Source: Prado023 sp963714995 (lineage in GTDB: Bacteria; Actinomycetota; Actinomycetes; S36-B12; CAIYMF01). Taken from it: a stretch of DNA of 64,000 bases. The position numbers were made by a program, and so were the translations under genes. Shown here piece by piece: positions 42,482-54,920 of the stretch. Location: contig CAVQQP010000001.1 in assembly GCA_963714995.1 (NCBI GenBank), positions 1 to 64,000 of the forward strand. Reading direction: 5' to 3'. The stretch's first letter is position 1. Every line of letters begins with the position of its first letter. Below the pieces are notes generated by a model. It searched no databases. It had not been told where the DNA came from and saw only the letters and a program-made list of their open reading frames with translations.

Positions 42482-44027
42482 CTGACGCCCCCGGCGGACC
42501 TGCTCGCTGCCGCGCAGGACTCGAGCTCGGGCAGCGCGTGGCCCTGGATCATCGGGCTGCTCGTGCTCGTGCTCGTGGGTGTCGGTGCCTACGCAGGCTG
42601 GCGCCGCCGGCGCTCGTCGCCGGAACGCAGCGCCCACGACGCGGCCATCGACGACCAGGTGGCCGAGGAGTCGGTCGAGGGCCCCGCGACGCTCGAGGAC
42701 CTGCGGTCCGCAGCGGCTGCGGCGCTGGTCGCCACCGACGACGCCATCCGTTCCTCCCAGCTGGAGCTGGCAGTCGCGCGGACCGAGGTCGGCGACGACG
42801 GCGTCGAGCCGTTCACCGCAGCCCTCGACCTGGCCAGGGAGCAGCTGGGGCATGCGTTCGCAACCCTGCGCCACGCGCAGGAGGGTGTCGACACCGACGC
42901 TGAGCGCTCCCTGCTCGAGGAGGTCCTGGCCGAGTGCGCCGCCATCGACTCGCGCCTCGACGACCTGGCGCCGAGGTTCGATGCGCTGCGCGACCTCGAG
43001 GCCCGGGCCGCCGAGGCGCTGGCCCACCTGACCAGCACGCTGGAGGACCCTGGAGGACCGTCTGGCGGGCTCGGCGGCGATCGCCGAGGCCCTGCGGACG
43101 CAGTACCCGCGGGCCACGATCGTCAGCGCGCTCGACGACCTCGACCAGGCCACCGAACGACTGAGGTTCGCCGGGGCCGCGGTCACGACCGGGGGCCAGC
43201 TGCTGGACTCCGGGGACCGAGCGGGTGCGGCCGCCTGTGCGCGCGCGGCCGAGGAGGCCCTGGCCCAGGCCAGCACGCTGCTGAACTCGGTCGACCGATC
43301 CCCGAAGGTCCTGGCCAGGGCCGAGGATGCGGTGACGACCATGCTGGCGCAGACCGAGCGGGACATCGCCGAGGCCGAGCGCCTCGGCGTCACCGACGAT
43401 CTGGCTGCGAGGGGCCGGTATGCCCGGGAGACCCTGGGATGGGCCGGCGAGGAGATCGCGTCCGGGGGCTACGACCCCCTGGAGATGCGCCGCGCACTGC
43501 AGGACACCGATCTCGCCCTGGGCCGCGCCCTGGGGCCGATCCGTTCCGACGACGACACGCAGGAGCGGGCGAACTCGCTGCTGGCAACGTGCTGGTACGG
43601 CGCACGGGCCACCGTCCGGGCCGCTGACGAGCTGCTCATGACCCGACGCGGCGCGGTCGGGGTCGAGGCACGGGCCCGGCTCTGGGAGGCACGCAGCCGC
43701 TACCTGGAGGGCACAGCGCTCGGCGAGTCCGACCCGACGACCGCCCTGCGACACCTGCGGACGGCCGACACGCTGGCCTACCAGTCCAGGACGCTCGCGC
43801 AGCAGGACGAGGCTGCCTGGCGCAACGTCCGGCGGATGGGCGCCGGGCCGGACCCGCTGGACGCCATGCGCCTCGGGGGCATCCTCATCGAGCCCTCGAC
43901 GGGCCCCAGTGGGGCCTCCCGGGCTGCCTCCGGTGTCCCTGCGCAGTCATCCCTGGGCCCGCCGAGCTTCGGGGGGCCCAGCACCCGGGGACGGCGCGTG
44001 GGGCACGCGCACTTCCCGGGCAGCTGA
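42482..44027 (+). CDS. TPM-family membrane protein lacking the N-terminal TPM domain, broken by a 10-bp duplication
   Basis: The readable product starts at the membrane helix (SGSAWPWIIGLLVLVLVGVGAYAGW) and continues into the long helical coiled-coil region (EDLRSAAAAALVATDDAIRSSQLELAVAR ... LLDSGDRAGAAACARAAEEALAQA) typical of the C-terminal half of actinobacterial TPM proteins. The extracytoplasmic TPM domain that normally precedes the helix is absent: ppgK ends 44 nt upstream. The likely start is CTG at 42482, behind GAGGGAGGT; no standard start codon fits. A perfect 10-bp tandem duplication at 43040-43059 shifts the frame; deleting one copy gives a continuous protein of about 511 residues ending FPGS. 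Confidence 0.7.
43040..43059 (+). repeat. 10-bp tandem duplication causing a frameshift
   Basis: CTGGAGGACC occurs twice in tandem. With one copy removed the reading frame continues as STLEDRLAGSAAIAEAL. Replication slippage or an assembly artefact are both possible. Confidence 0.9.
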
Positions 44028-44029
44028 GG

Positions 44030-44509
44030 TCAGCTGCAGCCGACCTGGTTGTCGATCGCGTCCAGGGCCTTGGCGAACACCGCGCCCGCGGCCACATAGG
44101 CCGCGACCTCCTTGACGCCGGTCGCGTCCGCCGGGATCGCATCGATGGCGGCCTGGAACGCAGCCTGGGCGGCATCCACCTGGGTCTTGACTGCCCCCTC
44201 CAGGGCTTGGGCGTCGGACTTGGCCTGATCGCCGGCCGTGGCGAGCTCCTGCCGCTGGGCCTGCAGGGCCTCGACGGTGACCGAGCCGCCGGTCACGAGG
44301 GTCTTGAGGTCGGCGAGCTCGGTCTTCAGGGCCGCCGAGCTGGTGCAGAAGGCCTCGTTGGCGGTGCCGACCGTGCTGGTCGCGGTGCTCGCCGGGGTCG
44401 CGGGGGCAGAGGACTCAGTGGCGGTGTCGCTGCTTGATGAGCAGGCGGACAGGGACAGGGCCAGGCCGAACGCCGCGGCGATGCCGGCAGCCTTGCGCAG
44501 TGTGATCAT
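44030..44509 (-). CDS. Small lipoprotein with a helical domain
   Basis: I do not recognise a named family. The 159-residue protein has a lipoprotein signal peptide (AAFGLALSLSAC, lipobox cysteine near residue 23), a Ser/Thr/Ala-rich linker and an alpha-helical domain rich in Ala, Gln and Leu (AQRQELATAGDQAKSDAQALEG). Two cysteines, in FCTSS and at the C-terminal VGCS, may form a disulfide. It is probably attached to the outer face of the cell membrane. GAGGAG is 8 nt upstream of the ATG. It is convergent with the TPM-family gene. Confidence 0.75.
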   Translation of the reverse strand: MITLRKAAGIAAAFGLALSLSACSSSSDTATESSAPATPASTATSTVGTANEAFCTSSAALKTELADLKTLVTGGSVTVEALQAQRQELATAGDQAKSDAQALEGAVKTQVDAAQAAFQAAIDAIPADATGVKEVAAYVAAGAVFAKALDAIDNQVGCS

Positions 44510-44616
44510 GAGGGGCTCCTCGTCGGTGGCGGCGCACGGGCCTCAGTGCCCGCGACTCCCGGACATCCGGACCCCAGGAGTATACCCGTGGGCAACCGAC
44601 TGGTTCAGGGCTGGAT

Positions 44617-44669
44617 GCGGGACGGTCGGGACGCGCCGGGGTCACGCGGGACGGTCGGGACGCGCCGGG
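44617..44669. repeat. Direct repeats upstream of the lipoprotein gene
   Basis: A 24-nt unit starting GCGGGACGGTCGGGACG (44617-44640) is repeated at 44646-44669. GCGCGGTCGGACCAG then occurs twice (about 44672-44701). It fills most of the gap between the lipoprotein start and the mshB stop. Confidence 0.75.
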
Positions 44670-44720
44670 AGGCGCGGTCGGACCAGGCGCGGTCGGACCA
44701 GGTGCGCAGGTGCTCGGAGG

Positions 44721-45611
44721 TCACACCCCGGCGAAGAGGTCCGTCTCGCGGCCGTCGGCGTCGAACGGCCCGGCCGCCTGGCCGCGCACCAGCCGGAAGT
44801 ACTCGGTCGACCACGTCGGCGAGCCGATGTTGTTGCTCAGGGCGAAGAACCCGCTGTCCAGCGAGATCTGGGTCGCGTGCGCCCGCATGGCATTCAGTTT
44901 GTGCTCGTAGAAGCCGCTGCCGTCGATGGCGGCGGTGACCAGGTCATCGTCGATCCCGAACTGCAGGTCGTCGGGATCCATCGCCGCGAACCCGGTCGTC
45001 TCCCCGGCGGCCCTCAGCTCCTCGATCCCGGCGCGCAGCACGCCCTTCGGGAAGGCCGTCCAGTAGACCTTGGCCACGCTGTGGGCCGCGCCCAGGTCGG
45101 GGCGGAACGACGGCGCCTCGGCCAGGGCGACGCCGTACATGGCCACGCGATGGGCCTGGATGTGGTCCGGATGGCCGTAGCCGCCGAAGTCGTCGTACGT
45201 CACGACCACCTGGGGACGCACCTCCCGCAGGACCTCGACGAGGTGCGTGGTCGCCGCCAGCAGGTCGGCACGCCAGAAGCAGTCGGGGCGCTCGTTGGGC
45301 GGCGTGCCGACCATCCCGGAGTCGCGGTAGGCGCCCGGCCCACCGAGCAGCCGCCAGTCGGTGACGCCGAGGGCGGCCATCGCGTCGGCGAGCTCGGTCA
45401 TCCGGTGCTCACCGAGCCGGTCCTCCTGGTCGGCGGCGAGGTGCGACACCTCCGGCAGCAGGATCTCGCCCTCCTCGCCGAGGGTGCACGTCACCAGCGT
45501 GACCGACGTCCCCGGCGCGGCGGCGTAGCGGGCCATCGTGGTGCCCGACCCGATCGTCTCGTCGTCAGGGTGGGCATGGACGAGCAGCAGTCGTCGATCA
45601 GGGAGGCTCAT
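44721..45611 (-). CDS. mshB: N-acetyl-1-D-myo-inositol-2-amino-2-deoxy-alpha-D-glucopyranoside deacetylase (mycothiol biosynthesis)
   Basis: The 296-residue LmbE-family enzyme has the zinc motif AHPDDE at residues 13-18 and the second zinc element GGYGHPDHIQAHR near residue 140, the MshB arrangement. It removes acetyl from GlcNAc-inositol in mycothiol synthesis. Mycothiol is restricted to Actinobacteria, so this gene fixes the phylum. The ATG at 45611 is preceded by rc TAGCCT 8 nt away and no ribosome-binding site. A second, degenerate member of the same superfamily lies at 53956-54861. Confidence 0.95.
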   Translation of the reverse strand: MSLPDRRLLLVHAHPDDETIGSGTTMARYAAAPGTSVTLVTCTLGEEGEILLPEVSHLAADQEDRLGEHRMTELADAMAALGVTDWRLLGGPGAYRDSGMVGTPPNERPDCFWRADLLAATTHLVEVLREVRPQVVVTYDDFGGYGHPDHIQAHRVAMYGVALAEAPSFRPDLGAAHSVAKVYWTAFPKGVLRAGIEELRAAGETTGFAAMDPDDLQFGIDDDLVTAAIDGSGFYEHKLNAMRAHATQISLDSGFFALSNNIGSPTWSTEYFRLVRGQAAGPFDADGRETDLFAGV

Positions 45612-45619
45612 GACCGCTC

Positions 45620-45625
45620 AGGCTA
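45620..45625 (-). promoter_or_regulatory. -10 box of mshB (leaderless layout)
   Basis: Minus-strand TAGCCT ends 8 nt before the ATG at 45611. Confidence 0.45.
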
Positions 45626-45643
45626 CAAGATTCCCCAGATCCC

Positions 45644-45724
45644 CGTTCGCTCCAACTTTCGGGCGCCTGCCGCGGTTTCATCCAACTCTCGGGCGGGGAA
45701 CCGGCCGCAGACTTGGAGCAAACC
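45644..45724. repeat. Family A intergenic repeat (F-F-R)
   Basis: Forward units CGTTCGCTCCAACTTTCGGG (45644-45665) and GGTTTCATCCAACTCTCGGG (45674-45695) are followed by an inverted unit GCAGACTTGGAGCAAACC (45707-45724). It lies between two minus-strand genes, downstream of the peptide transporter and upstream of mshB. Confidence 0.7.
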
Positions 45725-45736
45725 GTGATCTTGGCG

Positions 45737-46801
<1,065 letters not shown>

Positions 46802-47842
46802 GAGATCCTCCGATCGCCGAACTCGCTCGGTCATGATCTGCAGTCGCTGCTCGATGGTCATGTGGCAGCGGGCGAAGTGACCCGGCTCGGACTCGATCAG
46901 CTCGGGACGGGTGGAATCGCACAGCCCATTGGGGACCTGGTCGTGATACGTGCACCGCGGACGGAACACGCAGCCCGCGGGCAGCTTGAGCAACGACGGC
47001 GGGTTGCCGGGGATCGGTTCCAGCCGCTCGAGGTTGATGTCGGTGCGCGGCACCGAGGACAGCAGGCCCCAGGTGTAGGGCATCTGCGGACGGTAGAACA
47101 GCTCGCGGTGCGCGAGCCTGCTCGACGCTGCGCCCGCCGTACATGACGAGCACCTGGTCGGCCATGTCCGCGACGACGCCGAGGTCGTGGGTGATCAGCA
47201 CGATCGCGGTGCCGAAGTCGTCCTGCAGGTCGCGCAGCAGGTCGATGATCTGGGCCTGGACCGTCACGTCCAGGGCGGTCGTGGGCTCGTCGGCGATGAT
47301 CATCTGCGGGTCGTTGACCAGCGCCATCGCGATCATCACGCGCTGGCGCATGCCACCGGAGAGCTCGTGCGGGTAGGCCTCGAGGCGCTTCTCCGGATCG
47401 GGGATGCCGACGCGGTCGAGCATCTCCTTGGCCCGGGCGCGGGCGGCCTTCTTGTCCAGCGGCTGGTGGACCTGGACCGCCTCGACCAGCTGCTTGCCGA
47501 TCTTGTAGAACGGGTGCAGGGAGCTCAGCGGGTCCTGGAAGATCATCGCCATCTTCTCGCCGCGCAGCTGGCGCACGCGGTCGTCGGTGGCTGCGATCAG
47601 CTCCTCGCCGTCGAGCCAGACCTCGCCCCCGATGGCCGTCGTCTTGCGGTTGAGCAGGCCCATGACGGCCATGCTCGACACGCTCTTGCCGGAGCCGGAC
47701 TCGCCCACGATCGCCAGAGTCTTGCCGCGGTGGACGTCGTAGGAGACCTTGTCGACGGCCTTGAGCTTGCCGTCCTCGGTGGTGAACTCGACCTCGAGGT
47801 CGCGTACCTTCAGGAAGGGCTCGGCCAAGTCGGCGTGCTCAT
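46802..47842 (-). CDS. Peptide ABC transporter ATPase, OppD/DppD type (frameshifts at both ends)
   Basis: The core reads VRDLEVEFTTEDG, Walker A VGESGSGKSVSSMA, FQDPLSSLHP, signature ELSGGMRQRVMIAMA and Walker B MIIADEPTTALD, followed by VLITHDLGVVADMAD. An extra G near 47122 (minus strand, CAGGCTCGCG for CAGCTCGCG) separates it from its C-terminal cysteine region GCVFRPRC. At the start, ATG 47842 overlaps the upstream permease TGA, and one missing base at 47829 puts ATG-AGC-ACG out of frame with the TTG at 47828. No stop codon separates the corrected product from OppF. Confidence 0.85.
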
Positions 47843-48833
47843 GCGATCCTCACTCGGGGGTCGATGGCGGCGTAGAGCAGGTCCACGATCAGGTTGGCCA
47901 CGATGACGAAGACCGCCGCCACGACGGTGACCCCGACGATGATCGGCAGGTCGTAGTCGCTGACCGAGTCGATGGCCAGCCGGCCCATCCCCGGGAGGTT
48001 GAAGACCGCCTCGGTCACGACGGCTCCACCCAGGAGGCCCGGCGAGGTCGAGTCCGGCGGCGGTGACCAGCGGCGTGAGGCCAGCTCGGAAGGCGTGCTT
48101 GCGGATCACCACCCGCTCCGGCAGGCCCTTGGCGCGCGCCGTGCGGATGTAGTCCTCGCCGAGGGTCTCGAGCATCTGGGTGCGGGTGAGCCGGGTGTAG
48201 AAGGCCGCGTAGACCATCGCCACGGTGATCCACGGCAGGAGCATCGTCTGGAACCACTGGACGGGGTCCTCGGTGGGTGGCACGTAGGCCGGGTAGGGCA
48301 GCAGGTTCCACTTGATGACGACGAAGAAGAGCAGGACGAGGCCGATGAAGAACGTGGGGAACGAGAAGCCCACCAGGGCCAGGCTGACGATGGTGCGGTC
48401 CTGCCACTTGCCGCGGCGCAGGGCCGCGAAGATGCCGGACAGGATCGCCGACGACCATCCAGATGACGAACGCGCCCGCGGCCAGCTGGATCGTCACCGG
48501 GAGGCGGTCGACGATCAGCTCCGTGACGCACGTGGACTTCTGGAAGGAGAACCCGAGGGCGGGCGCCGGGCACGTGAACTCGACAGGGGTGCCCTCGGCG
48601 TAGGTGCGCCCCACGAACAGGCCCTTGAACCACTCCCACCACTGGATGTACAGGGGGTCAGCGAGGCCCAGGCGGACACGGTTGGCCTCGATGATCTCCG
48701 GGGTGCACGTCTTGCCGCACGTCAGGCGCGCGGGATCCGTGGGAACCAGGGAGAACAGGATGAACACGGCAACACTGACCAGAAAGAGCATCAGGAGCAT
48801 CAGGAGGATGCGTCTGACGAGATAGGCGCCCAT
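47839..48833 (-). CDS. Peptide ABC transporter permease, DppB/OppB type (two frameshifts)
   Basis: The N-terminus GAYLVRRILLMLLMLFLVSVAVFILFSLVPTDPAR is typical of DppB. After an extra G near 48449 (GGCGATC for GGCATC) the product continues as GFSFPTFFIGLVLLFFVVIKW and EDYIRTARAKGLPERVVIRKHAFR (the EAA loop). After a second extra G near 48040 it ends NLPGMGRLAIDSVSDYDLPIIVG and LLYAAIDPRVRIA. The corrected product is about 330 residues with six membrane helices. Its stop overlaps the oppD ATG. The frameshifts fall in a cluster of such errors covering the whole transporter operon. Confidence 0.82.
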
Positions 48834-48880
48834 CGGCTTGAGATCTCCCCTTCCGGAGTGTCACACCAGTGATGCTCACC

Positions 48881-48914
48881 GTGGTGGGGTGACCCTGCAG
48901 GGCCACCCCACCAC
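48881..48914. terminator. 34-nt near-perfect palindrome between binding-protein and permease genes
   Basis: GTGGTGGGGTG (48881-48891) pairs with CACCCCACCAC (48904-48914), and the centre CCCTGCAGGG is itself palindromic. In this position it probably terminates part of the transcription or protects the 3' end of the binding-protein mRNA, allowing more binding protein than permease. Confidence 0.65.
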
Positions 48915-48930
48915 AGACGGGTCGTGCAGG

Positions 48931-50683
48931 TTACGGCATGACGTACAGGTCGTTGTAGCTCCAGGAGCCGAACGGCGCCCAGAAGTACACTCCACCGATC
49001 TTCGAGCCGTGCATGCGCTGCTGCTTGGTGAAGCGCAGCGGGATCGACAGGCACCTGCTCCATCGCCGTCTTGTTCAGCGCGGCCCAGGCCTCGCCCTGC
49101 TCGGCGCGGTCGAGTGATCGTCCTTGGCTGCGTCGGACTCGGCGGTGAACGCCTCGTCCTTCCAGCGCGAGAGGTTCCAGCCGCCGTTGGCTGCGAGCAG
49201 CTCGGGGATGACCGTCGAGGCGTTGGGCCAGTCAGCACCCCAGCCGACGTCGATCATCAGCTCGTTGGCCTTCTCATCGTCGAAGACGATGCCGTAGTAG
49301 GCACCCGGATCGAGCGGGTTGGGAGTGACCTCGATGCCCGCCTTCTCCAGGGCCGTGACGATGGCGCCGGCGGCCTTGTCGCGTGCGCGGGCGTCTTGCC
49401 GTAGTCGTAGGTGATCTTCGGCATCGGCTCACCGGACTCCGCGATGAGCTTCTTGGCGAACTCGGGGTCGCCGTTGTCCGGGATCGCCTGACCGAACATG
49501 TCGGTCCACATGCCCGAGGGCTGGTAGTCAGCGGCGATGTTCGGCTTGATGAGGCCGTCGGCCAGGTCGCCGGCGAAGTTGCCGCCCGCGATCGTCTTGC
49601 AGGTCAGCCCGCGGCAACGCCGACGGCGAGGGCCTGACGGTGCTTGAGGTTGGGGACCTTCGCGGTGTTGACGGCCGACGTAGCGGACGTAGATGTCCTG
49701 GACGTCGTAGCGCCGGTCCTCGAAGCGCGGATCGTTGAACACCGTTGCCAGCTGGGCCGGATCGATCGTGTCGCCCAGGGTCATCGTCTGCTGGTCCACG
49801 CCGCTGTCAGCGATGAGGCGCTGGGTCGACACCGGGGCCTCGATGCCGAAGGTCACGACGATCTTGTCCGGGTATGGCCTTGCGCAGCGTGTCGGTCGCG
49901 GGGTCCTACTGATCGTTGCGGATCAGGGTCAACGACTGCGCCGATCGTGTAGTCCTCGATCTTGTAGGGACCGTTCGACGAGCGGCTGCAGTGTCGTACT
50001 TGGCGCCGGTGTCCAGGGCCTCGGGGACCGGGGAGAAGGCCGGCAGCGTGGTCGCGTAGTTGAAGTCGCCGATCGGGCGAACCAGGTTGAAGGTGATGGT
50101 CTTGCCGTCCTCCGAGCAGGTCACCGCCTTGTCGAAGAGCTCCTGGCCCTCACCGGTGTACGGGCCCTTGTACTGCGAGGAGCCGTCCTCGCCGGTCGGG
50201 ATGTCCAGCATGGTGATCGCGTACGTCGGGCCACCGGCGATGACGTCGGTGGCGAACGTGCGCGAGACGCCGTACTTGACCTCGGCACAGGTGATCGGTG
50301 TGCCGTCCTCGAACTTCAGCGCCGTCCTTGAGGGTGAACTCCCAGACCTTGCCGTCCTCGGTCCGACCGGTGTCCGTGGCCAGGTCGGGCTGCGAGCTGG
50401 CCGGCCTCGGCCGCATCGCCCGACGGGGTGAACATCGTCAGGGTGCGGTGCATGTAGGCGCCGGCGAATGCCAGGTCCTCGCCCGTGTAGTTCATCTGTG
50501 GGTCGAGGTGGTTGAACTGCGCTGCCTGCGGTGATGAAGTTCAGGGTGCCTCCCTTGACGGGCGCCCCTCCACTCTCCGCCGGAGCCAGTGTCCCCACTG
50601 TCCGAACCCCCACAGGCGGCCAGCAGCAGCGCAGACGCGGCAGCCAGAGCCACCACCTTCGCGCTCGTGGTTGCCTTGCTCAT
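48931..50683 (-). pseudogene. Peptide ABC transporter substrate-binding lipoprotein (SBP family 5), heavily disrupted
   Basis: The start MSKATTSAKVVALAAASALLLAAC is a clear lipoprotein signal. Fragments in all three frames cover a family 5 binding protein: GGTLNFITAG, DPQMNYTG, FEDGTPITCAEVKYGVSRTF, LVRPIGDFNYATTLPAFSPVPEA, QDIYVRYV, GWGADWPNASTVIPELL and a C-terminal GSWSYNDLYVMP. About ten single-base indels and one in-frame amber codon (minus strand TAG at 49906-49908, where RNDQ-W-DP is expected) interrupt it. Full length would be about 580 residues. AAGGAGG precedes the ATG at 50683. The dense errors suggest low-quality sequence rather than decay, but true inactivation cannot be excluded. 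Confidence 0.8.
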
Positions 50684-50770
50684 TGCTTCCTCCTTGTTCG
50701 GGTCGCGGCGGGGCTGCCGGACCCATCTGTCCGCTTGCGCGGCCCGCCCCGGAGGGACGGGAGTCTGTGG

Positions 50771-51767
50771 TTATCCTCGGCCCGCCCTCGGGTCGAGTGC
50801 GTCGCGCACGGCGTCGCCGAACAGGTTGAACACGAGCACCGTGATGAACAGCGCCATGCCCGGGATGAACAGGTAGCTGGGCAGCACCGTGAAGGTGAGC
50901 ACCGCGTCGGAGAGCATCGCGCCCCAGGTCGGGGTGGGCGGCAGGACACCGACGCCGAGGTAGGCCAGCGTCGCCTCGGCCGCGATGAAGGTCGGGGAAC
51001 GCCAGTGAGGCGTACACGAGGACCGGCGCCCAGAGGTTGGGCAGCAGCTCCTTGAAGAGGATCCGGCGCGACGAGGCGCCCGTGGAGATCGCGGCCTCGA
51101 CGAACTCCCGCTCGCGCATGCTCAGGACCTGGCCGCGGACGAGTCGGGCCAGGTAGGGCCAGCTGAAGAGGCTGAGCAGGATGACCAGGGCGGCCACCCG
51201 AGCAGCTCCGGCGCTCGGGATCACGGTCTCCAGCCGCTGCTGCAGCGGCTGGGCCATCGCGATGACCAGCAGCAGGAACGGGAAGCTCAGGGTGAGGTCC
51301 ATGATCCGGCTCAGGACCGTGTCGATCTTGCCCTTGGAGTAGCCGGCGATCGTGCCCAGCACGACGCCGATGATGATCGACGAAGAACGTGCTCAGGCAC
51401 GGCGATGGTCAGCGAGATGCGTGCCCCGTAGAGCAGCCGGGCGAGGATGTCGCGACCGATCAGCGGCTCGATGCCCAGCGGGTGGTCCCAGGAGATGCCG
51501 CCCCATGGGCCCGGCCGGCAGCCCGCCGTCCTGGCTGATCAGGTCGGTGTTGGGCTCGTAGGGATCCACGCCCAGCAGCTTGGTGATCAGGGGGGCGAAC
51601 AGTGCGGCCAGGACGATGAAGATGATGACGGCCAGCGAGACCATCGCCACCTTGTCCCGCCGCAGGCGGCCCCACGCGATCTGGGTCAGGGAGCGACCCT
51701 CGACCATCTGGACCGCAGTACCCTCGCCGATCTCGTCGGAGGCGCTCACAAGCGGGACTGAGCTCAT
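50771..51767 (-). pseudogene. Peptide ABC transporter permease, DppC/OppC type, disrupted by several indels
   Basis: The N-terminus (SLTQIAWGRLRRDKVAMVSLAVIIFIVLAALFAPLI) with the OppC_N domain, the middle (GTIAGYSKGKIDTVLSRIMDLTLSFPFLLLVIA) with the EAA region (MREREFVEAAISTGASSRRILFKELLPN), and the C-terminus (FNLFGDAVRDALDPRAGRG) are all present. At least four single-base shifts near 51505, 51390, 51370 and 50996 separate them. The corrected length would be about 330 residues. The ATG at 51767 has GAGAGGTGG upstream. It is the first gene of the operon, which is unusual because the binding protein normally comes first. Confidence 0.8.
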
Positions 51768-51947
51768 ACGCCCACCTCTCTGCTGCACGGAACGCCTCGG
51801 CTCCGACTACGGCGCAAGGGTACGCGAACGCAATCGGTATGCCGCAATGTAGGCCGTGCTGCGCAAGGATGTCGCCGGAATGGCCGTCCAGAGGGCGAAA
51901 GAGTTACCAAACCGCAACACGATCTGGCCGTCCGGCGTCGCCGCGGC

Positions 51948-53822
<1,875 letters not shown>

Positions 53823-53955
53823 GGGTGACAGTCTCCTCGTCAGGTCCCGAGGCACGCCCTCGGAAAGGTGCCGGGAGCAGAACCCGGACACCAATCATCC
53901 CACGGATGCACCAGGGACCGTCCCGACGGCGATCCGCCATCGGCGGGGGCGCGGC

Positions 53956-54861
53956 CTACTGCAGGGGCTGGCCCCACGTGAGGGCGAAGTACTCGCGGTC
54001 CCAGAACCGGAAGTACGCCCATGCCGGCAGGCGGTCGGCGTAGGGGTAGGTGCTGCGGACCAGGTCGGGGCTCTGGGTTCCGTGGGCCAGCAGGACCTCG
54101 CCCTTGACGGTGGTGTGGTCGTCGATGCGCACGCTCACCTGCGGCTCGGGCACCTGGTCGCCGATCGGCGCCTTGGCCAGGGCGTTCCAGGAGACCTCGC
54201 GGTCCCCACGGGTCACCGTCCAGACGCGGCCCACGCCGGAGCCCTCCGCCTGGGCGGCGCCCAGCACGTACGCGGCGACCGCCTGGGAGTCGGTGTCCTG
54301 GCCGGTGGTGTCGCCGACCGTGAGGATCACCGAGGGGGCGACCTCAGTGATCTCGGCGGCGATCGTCGCGGTGACCTCGTCGGGGTCGGCGGCGAGCAGC
54401 TCACCGTCGGCGTACCCGGCAGTCGTCACGCGGTCGACGCCGAGGAGGTCGCCTGAGGTCGCCAGCTCGTCGGAGCGCACCTCGCCGATGCTCTCGTCGG
54501 CGAACGCCAGCTCCGGCGGCTGGGTCGCGCCGTCCGTGAGGGACAGGACCGACACGGTCGCACCGGCATCGTCCAGGGCGGCCAGGGCCCCGGCGAGGGG
54601 GAGCTCCTGACCGGGACGGGCGAGGACGACCAGCACGTTGGCGGCCATCGTCGGTGGGATGAGCGCGGTGGCCCGGACCTCCTGGGCCGAGCGGTGGATG
54701 GCCAGGAAGTGCAGCGTCGCCACCGTGCCCGCTGCGATCAGGACAATGCTGAGGACCAGGGCGACCAGCCGGCCGCCCCAGCGGCGGGTGCGCCCACGGG
54801 CACGCTCCGGACGGGAGGTGACCCGCAGCGGGGTCTGCTCGGGGGCAAGTCGCTCAGCCAT
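53956..54861 (-). CDS. Membrane-anchored PIG-L/LmbE-like protein with a degenerate zinc site
   Basis: The 301-residue protein has a basic N-terminus, one membrane helix (RLVALVLSIVLIAAGTVATLHFLA) and an external domain with the PIG-L fold pattern: NVLVVLARPGQELPLAGALAALDDAGA for the first strand-helix, then VSVLSLTDGA and VDRVTTAGYADGEL. Where active enzymes such as MshB have HPDDE, this protein has RPGQE, and the later GHxDH element is replaced by GDTTGQDTDSQAV. It therefore probably cannot hold zinc and may be a sensor, binding or structural protein. The neighbourhood (typA upstream, mshB 9 kb away) matches other actinobacteria. Confidence 0.72.
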   Translation of the reverse strand: MAERLAPEQTPLRVTSRPERARGRTRRWGGRLVALVLSIVLIAAGTVATLHFLAIHRSAQEVRATALIPPTMAANVLVVLARPGQELPLAGALAALDDAGATVSVLSLTDGATQPPELAFADESIGEVRSDELATSGDLLGVDRVTTAGYADGELLAADPDEVTATIAAEITEVAPSVILTVGDTTGQDTDSQAVAAYVLGAAQAEGSGVGRVWTVTRGDREVSWNALAKAPIGDQVPEPQVSVRIDDHTTVKGEVLLAHGTQSPDLVRSTYPYADRLPAWAYFRFWDREYFALTWGQPLQ

Positions 54862-54920
54862 TGGCCCAGTGTGGCGACCCCCGGGGCAACCCCCGGTGAG
54901 CGACACGCGCGCTGCGCCGA

